A stretch of 64,000 bases of DNA from Pleurodeles waltl (Eukaryota; Chordata; Amphibia; Caudata; Salamandridae). The first letter of the stretch is position 1. The number at the start of each line of letters is the position of its first letter. The stretch is taken from contig NC_090438.1 of assembly GCF_031143425.1 (NCBI RefSeq), positions 772,159,138 to 772,223,137 of the forward strand, read 5' to 3'. The translations under genes and the position numbers were made by a program. Under the pieces are notes generated by a model that ran no database searches, was not told the origin of the DNA, and saw nothing but the letters and a program-made list of their open reading frames with translations. Positions 31,805 through 42,138 of this stretch are shown here, in pieces.

Positions 31805-34774
31805 TGTAGGAGGCTGGACTGGCTTGTAGTGAGTACCAAGGGGTACTTGCACCTTGCACCAGGCCCAGTTATCCCTTATTAGTGTATAGGGTGTCTAGCA
31901 GCATAGGCTGATAGATAATGGTAGCTTAGCAGAGCAGCTTAGGCTGAACTAGGAGACGAGTGAAGCTCCTACAGTACCACAAGTGTCACTTGCACAATAT
32001 CATAAGAAAACACAATACACAGTTATACTAAAAATAAAGGTACTTTATTTTTATGACAATATGCCAAAGTATCTCAGAGTGCACCCTCAGTGAGAGGATA
32101 GGAAATATACACAAGATATATGTACACAATACCAAAAATATGCAGTATAGTCTTAGAAAACAGTGCAAACAATGTATAGTTACAATAGGATGCAATGGGG
32201 ACACATAGGGATAGGGGCAACACAAACCATATACTCCAAAAGTGGAATGCGAACCACGAATGGACCCCAAACCTATGTGACCTTGTAGAGGGTCGCTGGG
32301 ACTATTAGAAAATAGTGAGGGTTAGAAAAATAGCCCACCCCAAGACCCTGAAAAGTGAGTGCAAAGTGCACTAAAGTTCCCCTAAGGACAAAGAAGTCGT
32401 GATAGAGGAATAATGCAGGAAAGACACAAACCAGCAATGCAACAACAATGGATTTCCAGTCGAGGGTACCTGTGGAACAAGGGGACCAAGTCCAAAAGTC
32501 ACAAGCAAGTCGGAGATGGGCAGATGCCCAGGAAATGCCAGCTGTGGGTGCAAAGAAGCTTCTACTGGACAGAAGAAGCTGAGGTTTCTGCAGGAACAAA
32601 AAGGGCTAGAGACTTCCCCTTTGGTGGACGGATCCCACTCGCTGTGAAGAGTCGTGCAGAAGTGTTTTCTCGCCGAAAGAATGCCAATAAGCCTTGCTAG
32701 CTGCAAATCATGCAGTTAGCATTTTTGGATGCTGCTGTGGCCCAGGAGGGACCAGGAGGTAGAGGGGATGTCGAGCAAGACAAGGAGTCCTCTTAGTAGC
32801 AGGTAGCACCCGGAGAAGTGCCAGAAACAGGCACTACGAGGATGCGTGAAACAGTGCTCACCCAAAGTTACACAAAGGAGTCCCACGTCGCCGGAGACCA
32901 ACTTAGAAAGTCGTGCAATGCAGGTTAGAGTGCCGTGGACCCAGGCTTGGCTGTGCACCAAGGATTTCCGCCGGAAGTGCGCGGGGGCTGGAGTAGCTGC
33001 AAAAGTCGCGGTTACCAACAATGCAGTCTGGCGTGGGGAGGCAAGGACTTACCTCCACCAAACTTGGACTGAAGAGTCACTGGACTGTGGGAGTCACTTG
33101 GACAGAGTTGCTGGATTCAAGGGACCTCGCTCGTTGTGCTGAGAGGAGACCCAAGGGACCGGTAATGCAGCTTTTTGGTGCCTGCGGTTGCAGGGGGAAG
33201 ATTCCATCGACCCACGGGAGATTTCTTCGGAGCTTCTAGTGCAGAAAGGAGGCAGACTACCCCCACAGCATGCACCACCAGGAAAACAGTCGAGAAGGCG
33301 GCAGGATCAGCGTTACAGAGTTGCAGTAGTCGTCTTTGCTACTATGTTGCAGTTTTGCAGGCTTCCAGCGCGTTCAGCAGTCGATTCTTTGGCAGAAGGT
33401 GAAGAGAGAGATGCAGAGGAACTCTGATGAGCTCTTGCATTCGTTATCTAAAGTTTACCCAGAGACAGAGACCCTAAATAGCCAGAAAAGAGGGTTTGGC
33501 TACCTAGGAGAGAGGATAGGCTAGCAACACCTGAAGGAGCCTATCAGAAGGAGTCTCTGACGTCACCTGGTGGCACTGGCCACTCAGAGCAGTCCAGTGT
33601 GCCAGCAGCACCTCTGTTTCCAAGATTGCAGAGGTCTGGAGCACACTGGAGGAGCTCTGGACACCTCCCAGGGGAGGTGCAGGGGAGTGGTCACTCCCCT
33701 TTCCTTTGTCCAGTTTCGCGCCAGAGCAGGGCTAAGGGGTCCCCTGAACCGGTGTAGACTGGCTTGTGCAGAATTGGGCACATCTGTGCCCATGAAAGCA
33801 TTTCCAGAGGCTGGGGGAGGCTACTCCTCCCCTGCCTTCACACCATTTTCCAAAGGGAGAGGGTGTAACACCCTCTCTCAGAGGAAGTCCTTTGTTCTGC
33901 CATCCTGGGACAAGCCTGGCTTGACCCCAGGGGGGGCAGAAACCTGTCTGAGGGGTTGGCAGCAGCAGCAGCTGCAGTGAAACCCCAGGAAAGGCAGTTT
34001 GGCAGTACCAGGGTCTGTGCTACAGACCACTGGGATCATGGGATTGTGTCAACCATGCCAGGATGGCATAGAGGGGGCAATTCCATGATCATAGACATGT
34101 TACATGGCCATATTCGGAGTTACCATTGTGAAGCTACATATAGGTAGTGACCTATATGTAGTGCACGCGTGTAAAGGTGTCCCCGCACTCACAAAGTCCG
34201 GGGAATTGGCCCTGAAGAATGTGGGGGCACCTTGGCTAGTGCCAGGGTGCCCTCACACTAAGTAACTTTGCACCTAACCTTTACCAGGTAAAGGTTAGAC
34301 ATATAGGTGACTTATAAGTTACTTAAGTGCAGTGTAAAATGGCTGTGAAATAACGTGGAAGTTATTTCACTCAGGCTGCAGTGGCAGGCCTGTGTAAGAA
34401 TTGTCAGAGCTCCCTATGGGTGGCAAAAGAAATGCTGCAGCCCATAGGGATCTCCTGGAACCCCAATACCATGGGTACCTCAGTACCATATACTAGGGAA
34501 TTATAAGGGTGTTCCAGTAAGCCAATGTAAATTGGTAAAATTGGTCACTAGCCTATTAGTGACAATTTGAAAGAAATGAGAGAGCATAACCACTGAGGTT
34601 CTGATTAGCAGAGCCTCAATGAGACAGTTAGTCACTACACAGGTAACACATTCAGGCACACTTATGAGCACTGGGGCCCTGGATACCAGGGTCCCAGTGA
34701 CACATACAACTAAAACAACATATATACAGTGAAAAATGGGGGTAACATGCCAGGCAAGAAGGTACTTTCCTACA
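31805..34774 (-). mobile_element. Solo LTR of a GMR1-like family, 2970 bp
   Basis: Starts TGTAGGAGGCTGG and ends TTTCCTACA on the plus strand, flanked by perfect GTAAG duplications at 31800-31804 and 34775-34779. It is the reverse complement of the LTR at 58703-61430, sharing for example the ggataactgg, AATAAAGTACCTTTATTTTTA and caaggtgccccca regions. No internal sequence is present, so LTR-LTR recombination removed the body. Open frames inside it, including those around 32371-33980, are LTR sequence and not genes. Confidence 0.9.
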
Positions 34775-35029
34775 GTAAGGCAGAATTGAAAATGTATTTG
34801 CATGACAACACCACCATTAGTACCGAAGTGACAAATATTACATGAACCATTGTCCAGAAAAGGCCAATGCCCAGTCAAAGTATAAAAGGCCCACATGGCG
34901 ACAGGGCACAGTCCAATCCCCAATTTGATCCTGACATTCACCGCACCAAACTGTGCAGGGGCAACATGTTGGAACCGGGCAGGCACCTCAGGGGGAAGAG
35001 AGGTGAGGGGCACCTCAGCTGAAGTTGGG

Positions 35030-35240
35030 GAACTCGCCCACTGGTTCTGGAGGGGGGTCCATGCCCAATGCTTCTGGAGGGGGCTCCATGCCCATTTCCC
35101 AAAACTGGGGAGTGCAAGGTCACAGTCTCTGAAGTGGGGAACTTGCCCACTGCTTCTGGAGGGGACTCCATGCCCATTTCCCAATGCTGGGGAGTGCAAG
35201 GTCACAGTCTCTGAAGTGGGGAACTCGGCCACTGCTTCTG
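35030..35240. repeat. 82-bp tandem repeat in the SANT gene tail (copy A)
   Basis: ggggagtgcaaggtcacagt recurs at 35107 and 35189, an 82-bp step, with a partial unit on the left. Harbinger copy B has the same repeat with more copies. 82 is not a multiple of three, so successive units are read in different frames. Confidence 0.85.
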
Positions 35241-35290
35241 GAGGGGGCTCCTTGTACAACAGTCCCTGGAGGGTAGCCCACATGCCCTCT

Positions 35291-35535
35291 GCTGGAGGTG
35301 AGGGCTGCATTGTCTTTGCTGGGGGAGGTGTCTCCTGGGTAGCTTCTGCTGGAGGTGAGGGCTCCATTGTCTCTGCTGGGGAAGGTGTCTCCTGGGCAGC
35401 CTCTGCTGGAGGTGAGGGCTGCATTGCCTCTGCTGGGGGAGGTGTCTCCTGGGCAGCCTCTGCTGGAGGTAAGGGCTGCATTGTCTCTGCTGGGGGAGGT
35501 GTCCCCTGGGCAACCTCTGTTGGAGGTGAGGGCTG
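35291..35535 (-). repeat. 57-bp in-frame repeat encoding 19-residue Pro-rich units
   Basis: gctggaggtgagggctgc-type units start at 35291, 35348, 35405, 35462 and 35519, an exact 57-bp period. On the minus strand each unit codes for a 19-residue block of the type QPSPPAEAAQETPPPAE. The reading frame stays open through all copies. Confidence 0.9.
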
Positions 35536-35700
35536 CTGTGTCTCAGCAGGAGGTGAGGGCTTCTTGCCTCTCATTGGTGGTTGAGTGGGAACCATTACTG
35601 TAATTGGTGGTTGAGTGGGAACCTCTTCTGTCATTGGTGGTTGAGTTGGAACAGCTGCTGTAATTGGTGGTTGAGTGGAGTGGTATCCTTTCCTTTCCTG

Positions 35701-35940
35701 GCAGCTGAAGTGGGATCCTTAACGTTCCTGGCTGGTGGAGTGGGATCCTTCCCTTTCCTGGCTGATGGAGTAGATCCTTCCCTTTCTTAGCTGGTGGAGT
35801 GGGATCCTTCCCTTTCCTGGCTGGTTGAGTGGGATCCTTCCCTTTCCTGGCTGGTGGACTGGGATTCTTCACTTTCCTGGCTGGGGGACTGGGATCCTTC
35901 ACTTTCCTGGCTGGCGGAGGGAATCCTTCACTTTCTTGCC
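35701..35940 (-). repeat. 30-bp repeat encoding PARKGKDP-type units
   Basis: About eight units of gggatccttccctttcctggctggtggagt at a 30-bp step, with one 29-bp unit near 35771-35800 that shifts the frame. The minus strand reads as Lys/Pro-rich decapeptides. Copy B has a diverged 30-bp array at the matching position. Confidence 0.88.
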
Positions 35941-38133
35941 TCCACGACTAGGAGGTGCCTCCACTGTCCCTGTGGACTGTTTGGCTGAGGTGCTGGGCTG
36001 GGTCGTTAGAACCCTGCTCTTACGGGCTGGATGTGGGTGGAGGGGGAGGGAAGAGGTCAAGTTGGGCAAGGAAAAGCTCCTTAGGGATGGTGGGGCGGGA
36101 TGAGGGAGGAGGGATGGGAGTGGAGTGGAGGTTGAGGGAGTGGTTGCTGGAGGAGTACGTCTGCTGGACTTGGGTGCAGGTGCATGGGTAGTGTGCTGAT
36201 GTGAGGTGGATGGCTGTTGGGTGTCTGAGTGTGTGCGTTTGTGCCCCTTAGGAGGGGGTGACATACAGGGTGGGAGAGGACACAGGGGACATGCGGATGG
36301 ATGTTGTGGAGGTGTCTGCCAGTGAGGTGTGTGTGCTGCCTCGGTGTGGTGATGGTGGTGCTGGCTGTTGAAGCAGTGCATGCAGGTGTGAGTGCAGAGG
36401 TGACAGTGAGGGAGTAGGTGGAGGGAGACAGGGGAGGCAGTGGATGTTGTAGTGTGTGCAACTGTCTTGTTTGTGTGAGTGCTTGTGGCCTGAAGTGTGC
36501 TGCCTGTGTTTGACTGTGCTACTCTTGTGTGATGTTTTGTGTGCATGCTTGTCTGTATGTGTGCATGGGATGGGTTGGGGTTGAGGAGGCTCGGACTGGG
36601 ACTGGGAAGTGGTAGTTGGAGGGAGGACGGGCAGGAACAGGGGCAATGGCTGCCATCAGACAGGAGGCCGGAGCCTGGAACGATTTCTGTTGGGCTGCGA
36701 ATCCACTGTGGATGCCCTCCAGGAATGCATTGCATTGCTGCATCTGGGATGCCAGACCCTGGATGGCATTCACTATGGTTGACTGCCCTACAGAGATGGT
36801 TCTCGGGAGGTCAATAGCCTCCTCACTCAGGGCAGCAGGGCTCACTGGGGCAGGGCCTGAGGTGCCTGGGGCGAAGGAGATGCCCACCCTCCTGGGTGAG
36901 CGGGCACGGGCAACTCAGTGAGGGGCTACTGGGAGGGTGGTGCTGGTACCGGGGTGGCGGCTCTACCTGGCGCTGGGGTGGTTCCAGAGGTGTCCGCCAC
37001 CACCAAGGAGCTCCCATCGGAGGAGGAATCAGAGTCAGTGTTGTCACCTCCGCCGTGGTGCTCCCATCGCCCTCTGTCCCACTGGTCCGTCCGCGTCAGT
37101 GGACTCTGCCTCCTGGGTCCCAAAGGATGCATCTCCCTCAGTCGCCGGTGCCCCTGCTCCTCCCCGAGATGATGGTAATGCACACATGGACAGGATGACA
37201 GAAGAAAAAAGAAGGGGAGAGAGAGAAAGGGAACACTGGGTCAATTACAGCACCAACACCACAGTTGGCGTACACATTACCATCACACACAGGGTTCAGG
37301 ATTGAACACTATGCACCACACTGGCAGTTAATTGGCTAGGTGCTACAGCAAGATGAGGGCCAAACACTGTCAACTGCAGCCCTCTCTGGATCCACTAAGC
37401 ACTGTCTGACATGGAATACAACCTAGCTAGGTTTCCTGAATTTCCTATACATCCATTACCCTTGAGCTGGGTCATGCTGCAATGTCTGACCTGGCATTAA
37501 GTGGTACCCACAAACTCACAACCACCACCCGGATCCCATGCCACTTACCACTTATTATAGATACGCCCACTGTACTCACCCCCTTGTGGCTGCTGTGATT
37601 CCCTTAAGTGCCTATCCAGCTCTGGGTAGGTCACTGCCAGTATGTGGGCCATCAGAGGGTTTAGGTTCCGACGGGCTTCCAGCTGGGCCTCCGCAGTCTT
37701 CCGTGCCCAGCGTCTCATATCCTCCCACCTTTTCGATAGTGGATGCTCCGCCTGCTGTAGACCTCCAGGGTCCCCACGTCCTTGGAGATGGCATGCCCCA
37801 ATCCCTTCTTCTGATGGGGGCTGACCTGCAGAGGTAATACAGACGGAAGGAAACCATTACACATACAATAAAGTCTGTCACACATATGGCCCACAAATCC
37901 CATTTCCATCTCCATTGGCACACACATCACCCGGCACCCACTATGTACACTGCCAACAGACATAACACCCCCCCAAATGACATGATGCTTGCACACACAT
38001 CTCCATGCAACCTTGGCACCTGTTGGTTTGGAGCCCGATACAGTGCTCCATACTGGGATAGGACCCCTTCCATCAAACGCTCCAACTCCTCCAAAGTGAA
38101 AGCAGGGGCCCTTTTCCCAGTCTCACGGGCCAT

Positions 38134-38529
38134 GGTAGGTTCCAGATACAGGTCACAACAGCACACGCAGTGTAGGTGTTATCATGTGGAAAGTCAGGAA
38201 TCAAATGAGGATTTAGATAGAAAATGACAGTCACGTCCACGGCGGTGTACACCGTCACAGCCGCCGCTGATCCCCATTGGCCACAGTACTCCATAGAGCC
38301 CCATATCAGCCAATGAGAAATTGCACGGCGGTGTGAGACCGCCTTCCGCCACGATGCTCAATGTCAGCGGAGTTACCTCACTTCCACCTGTCCCTACATA
38401 CAGGACAGGTGGTCGCCATTTAATGGTGGTGGATGACATTCAGATAATCCATAACTGGTCATTGCTGATGCTCTATGTACACTGAGGTGGTGGTTCCATT
38501 GTTCAAATTGTGACAGCCTACTCACTCTT
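38134..38529. promoter_or_regulatory. Divergent intergenic region, putative two-way promoter
   Basis: About 400 bp separates the start of the minus-strand SANT gene from the plus-strand transposase frame. It is GC-rich around 38230-38360 and holds two CCAAT boxes in opposite orientation: ATTGG at 38276-38280 and CCAAT at 38310-38314. No TATA box is clear. Paired CCAAT boxes are common in two-way promoters; function here is inferred. Confidence 0.4.
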
Positions 38530-39545
38530 GTGTCCCTTAGATACCTACCACTGCAGATAAATAGGAGGAGGAGACAAACCCCCGTGAACAGACCTCTTGT
38601 GGACTTGGCTACACTGAAGGACAGGCACATAATACTGACCTATAGGCTGGATAGTGCCACAATCACAGAACTGTGTGCCCAATTGGAGCCTGATCTGATA
38701 TCAGCTATCCGTCATCCCACTGGGATCCCCCCTCTTGTGCAAGTTCTATCAGTGTTCCATTTCCTGGCAACTGGTTCTTTCCAGGTGACAGTGGGCTTGG
38801 CAGCAGGAATGTTACAGCCAATGTTCTCAATCGTGCTGGCAAGGGTTCTGTCTGCCTTGTTCAAACACATGTGCAGCTACATTGCTTTCCCCCAGGTGGA
38901 AGATTTGGCCACAGTGAAGGCAGGATTCTATGCAATGGGACATACACCAAATATTGTTGGGGCGATTGACAGAACACATATTACATTTGTCCCCCCGCCA
39001 GATTGAACAGGTGTTCAGGAATCGGAAGAGTTTCAACTCACTCAATGTGCAAATGGTGTGCCTGGCAGACCAGTATATCCCCCACATCACTAACAAGTCT
39101 CTTGGGCCGGTGCATGATGCCTTTGTTCTGAGGAATAGCAGCTTCCCACAGCTCATGGCACAACTACAGAGGCACAGAGTGTGGCTAATAGGTGACCCTG
39201 AGTGCCCACCCAATGTATGTCAGTGTATGCCTTCTGGTGTTAACCCCATACGATTGTGTAAGGCTAATGTTTGTCCCTCAATACTTGTAGGTGACTCAGC
39301 TACCCAAACCTATCGTGGCTCCTGACCCTGTGAGGAATGCCAGGTTCAGATGCCTCCATCTGACAGGTGGATCCCTGTGCTACTCACCCGAGAAGGTCTG
39401 CCAGATAGTAGTGCATGCTGCATGTTGCACAACCTGGCCCTCAGACGACATGTGCCTTATCTGCAGGAGTAGGAGACTGGAAATGCCCCTGTGGCAGCAG
39501 TGGATTCTGTGGACAGTGAGGATAAGGAGGCAGAGGATGAGGATG
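38530..39545 (+). pseudogene. PIF/Harbinger (HARBI1-like) transposase, broken
   Basis: The frame from 38530 reads as a Harbinger transposase: LKDRHIILTYRLD, then HPTGIPPLVQVLSVFHFLATGSFQ and VGAIDRTHI with the first catalytic Asp. A tttag acceptor just before suggests an upstream exon. A frameshift near 39003 moves the reading to the next frame, which continues with EQVFRNRKSFNSLNVQMV and VHDAF with the second catalytic Asp. A possible intron (GT at about 39191 to AG at about 39289) follows. After GDSATQT the sequence jumps to RFRCLHLTGGSLCYSPEKVC, so the segment that should carry the third catalytic residue (Glu in the RVIERTFG motif of the family) is deleted. The enzyme is therefore inactive in this copy. 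Confidence 0.8.
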
Positions 39546-40056
39546 TGAACAACAGAACATCAGTTATATCTCAATACTTCCAATGACACACATGTGAGAC
39601 AGTATAACTGAGCATTCCTCTGACTATTGTTTTATCTGTGTGGCTGTAGCAGGGTGGCATTCACTTCCTTTGCATCTCTACTTACTGTCACCAATGACTT
39701 CTCATTTTGCAGATGTTGGTGTATTACAACAGTGTACTGATGTGATAACTGCAGACAGTCACAGGTCATTAATTGTATGCTATCACAGTTTTTAGATCAT
39801 TTGCACATGATGTGACGGTTTCCATAAATGCACATTTTCATCACATTAAACACTCAGTCAAGTTGTGTTCAAGGGTGTTTATTGTAGTGCAACTAATTGA
39901 CGGGAAAGTGCAATGGAATGGGGTGATGGAAGAGGAAAGTCCAGGGTATGGTTTCATTCTGTTTGTAGCACAGGTCTAGAGTCCAATGGCCGTAGGAAGG
40001 GGAGCAAAGGCAGTTCAAAGTGGACAAGGTGACAGGGTGGGACACAAAGGGGACAT
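39546..40056. other. Space between convergent Harbinger genes
   Basis: AT-rich sequence between the 3' ends of the transposase and the Myb-like gene. No coding content is seen. Confidence 0.5.
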
Positions 40057-41585
40057 TCAGGAGGGTCTTATTTCCTGGTGGTGGTCTTGGTCTTGGCAAA
40101 TGTCTCTGGCTTCTGCCTGGGTTGCAGGGGAAAGTTTGCGGGATGGTTCATCTTCTGCGGGGTGAGGGGTGCTGGTGCCTTGTGGGTCCTGTGGAAGGGC
40201 CTCCTGCCCACTAGCTGCAGCAGAAGTGGAGGGCTGGTCAGTAGGCTGGCTAGTGGTAGGGGCCTGCTGGTGTGCTGTCCATTCCCTCATGATGTTGGCC
40301 ATGTCTGCCAGCACCCTTGCTATGGAGATCATGGTGGTGTTGAGGGCCTGCAAATCCTCCCTGATCTCCTGATGGTGTTCCTCCTGCAGCCGCTTGTTCT
40401 CCTGCATGTTGGTAAGAATCTGGCCCATCTTGTCCTGGGATTGTTGGTAAGCCCCCAGGACATTAGTGAGTGCCTCCTGGGGCACAGAAAACCTCCCAGT
40501 GTCTCTGTACCCCTGTGCCTCTGTCCCCTGAACAGTGTGCCAACTGCCACTGACCCCAGGACCCTGATTGTCTTGTGAGTGAGGTGTGGACTGGGGTCCC
40601 TGTACAGGTGGGCACACTGCTGATTGACGTGTCCTGGGAACAGAAGTGTGGGGACGTTGGGTGGGTGCTGTGGTGTTGGATACTGATGGGGGAGGTTCTG
40701 TGGTGGACTGTGAGTGGGCTGGGGTGTCCGACTGACCAGTGGTCCCTGATGGGCCAGGTAGTTCATTCAGATCCTGAAGCCCAGAGTTACTGTCATCAGT
40801 TGGGGCATCTTCTGTTGGGGGACTGGTTAAATGTGGGACCTCCTCTCCGCTGAGATTGGCTGGCGCACCTTTGGGGATGTAAGTGATGTATTATGCCTCA
40901 TGTCTGTGACAAATTGTACATCCCTGGCTTCCCCCCTATCGTTGCTGTTGCCCTGCCACCTTTCTTTGTGTATGGTGATGTACTGTGGGCTTGTTAGTTC
41001 TCCATGCTGTGCATGCTTTTGTGATGGGTGTCCATGCAGGGCTGGGAGGGCTGTCCATGCCTTGGTATAGCATTCAGGGCTAGACATTGGGGTTAGTCAT
41101 ATGTGTAGGTGCAGTGTGTGGGATGTAGTGGAGTGATGGGAATGAGGGTGAGGGGGTGTGATGCCATGCAGGTATGGGGGGTGATAAGTAGTAAATGTTC
41201 ACTCACCAGTGTCCAGTCCTCCAGCAACTCCAGTGAGTCCTTCAGGATGCAGTATTGTCAAGACTTGCTCCTCCCATGCTGTGAGCTGTGGGGGAGGAGG
41301 TGAGGGACCACCGCCAGTCTTCTGTATGGCGAGCTGGTGCCTTGCTGCCACGGAACATACCTGCCCCTGTAGGTCGTTCCACCTTTTCCTGATGTCGTCA
41401 CTTGTTCTTGGATGCTGTCCCACAGTGTTCACCCTGTCCACGATTCTCCACCACAGCTCCATCTTCCTGGCAATGGATATTTGCTGTACCTGTGCTCCAA
41501 ACAGCTGTGGTTCTACCCCGAATATTTCCTCCACCATGACCTGCAACTCCTCATCAGTGAAACGGGGGTGCCTTAGTGGAGACAT
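40057..41585 (-). CDS. Two-exon Myb/SANT-like protein of Harbinger copy A, apparently intact
   Basis: Exon 1 (41585-41207) starts with ATG and holds a Myb/SANT-like trihelix: RFTDEELQVMVEEIFG, then MELWWRIVDRVN and IRKRWNDL, with the tryptophans expected of the fold. It ends at CTG|GTGAGT. Exon 2 (40868-40057) opens after an AAAG acceptor, joins in phase and is open to its stop. It begins acidic and Pro/Ser/Thr-rich, then has a predicted coiled coil (roughly 40500-40280, NVLGAYQQSQDKMGQIL and following heptads) and a Gln/Thr-rich end. The whole is about 397 residues. In Harbinger elements such a protein binds the transposon ends and carries the transposase to the nucleus. It lies convergent to the transposase. 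Splice sites are inferred. Confidence 0.7.
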
Positions 41586-42114
41586 GGGTGTTGTGTGGTG
41601 TGTGTTGGTGGGAGGATGTTAAGTAATGTTGTGGGGTGTGGGATGTGGGGGTGTTTGTGTGTAGTTGTCTCAGTGGTCTTGGTTTTAGTGTGGTGGCAAT
41701 AACTGGTGTTCATAAAGGGTAGTGGGTAATGTGGGTATGTGTTTTATGGTGCTGTGGTTGGGTGGGTGTGGTGTGTGTATGAGTGTCAGGTGTGTGATTT
41801 TGGTTTTGGCCAAAGTAGTGTTGTTTTGTATTTGGGTGTCCATTCTGAGCTCATCAGTGTGTACCGCCAATGGTTTACTGCTGTTGAAAGTCTGCCATGA
41901 TGATTCGTGGGTCATAATGTGGTGGGTGTTGTTTTATTGGCGTAATGGTATGGGTGTTGGTACTGACACTTTACCACTGACCTTTTAGGCTGGCGGATTT
42001 GTGTATGTGGCAGTATTCTGTCGGACTGGTGTGTGTGTGTCAGAATTTGGCGAACAGATATCTGCCACAGTGACGGTATGTTGGCGCCCGTCACCGGAGC
42101 GGTAAGGTACATTT
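41586..42114. other. Right subterminal region of Harbinger copy A
   Basis: A GT-rich stretch (41590-41900) upstream of the Myb-like gene, then short ttggcg/ccgcc motifs near the TIR that could be binding sites for the Myb-like protein. No gene seen. Confidence 0.4.
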
Positions 42115-42138
42115 ACCGCCAATGTCATAATGACCACC

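Larger units (their letters stand above)
34900..38133 (-). pseudogene. Second SANT/Myb-like gene of Harbinger copy A, multi-exon, damaged
   Basis: Exon 1 (38133-38020, 38 codons) starts with an ATG and reads FTLEELERLMEGVL, the first helix of a SANT/Myb-like domain, ending at a CAG|GT donor. Exon 2 (37825-37580) opens after a TGCAG acceptor with QKKG and, two-thirds along, RRWARK, completing a SANT-like pattern; it ends at a GTGAGT donor. A frameshift after the DVGTLE codons breaks it; copy B has this exon open. Later parts hold an acidic Ser/Asp-rich stretch, a GISFAPGTSGPAP segment with a predicted coiled coil (36887 down to about 36650), a Pro/Thr/His-rich region and repetitive tails. Splicing beyond exon 2 is not resolved. 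Likely a DNA-binding partner of the transposase. Confidence 0.6.
31250..42138 (+). mobile_element. PIF/Harbinger DNA transposon, about 7.9 kb without the nested LTR
   Basis: Perfect 24-bp terminal inverted repeats lie at 31250-31273 and 42115-42138, starting GGTGGTCATTATGACATTGG, with a 3-bp duplication TAT on each side (31247-31249, 42139-42141). Inside are a HARBI1-type transposase on the plus strand, a two-exon Myb/SANT-like gene on the minus strand, and a second SANT-like gene on the minus strand. A solo LTR (31805-34774) splits the left arm. Standard Harbinger elements carry a transposase and one Myb-like protein; a second SANT gene is unusual. Family assignment is firm from transposase and TIRs. 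Confidence 0.88.

Noticed and set aside
32371..33980. Several 75-136-codon frames
   Set aside because: All lie inside the solo LTR and have no counterpart reading frame in the matching LTR at 58703-61430.
34501..35634. 377-codon minus-strand frame taken as one gene
   Set aside because: Its lower part crosses the solo LTR boundary at 34774, so the frame is a chimera. Only the part above about 34900 belongs to the Harbinger gene tail.
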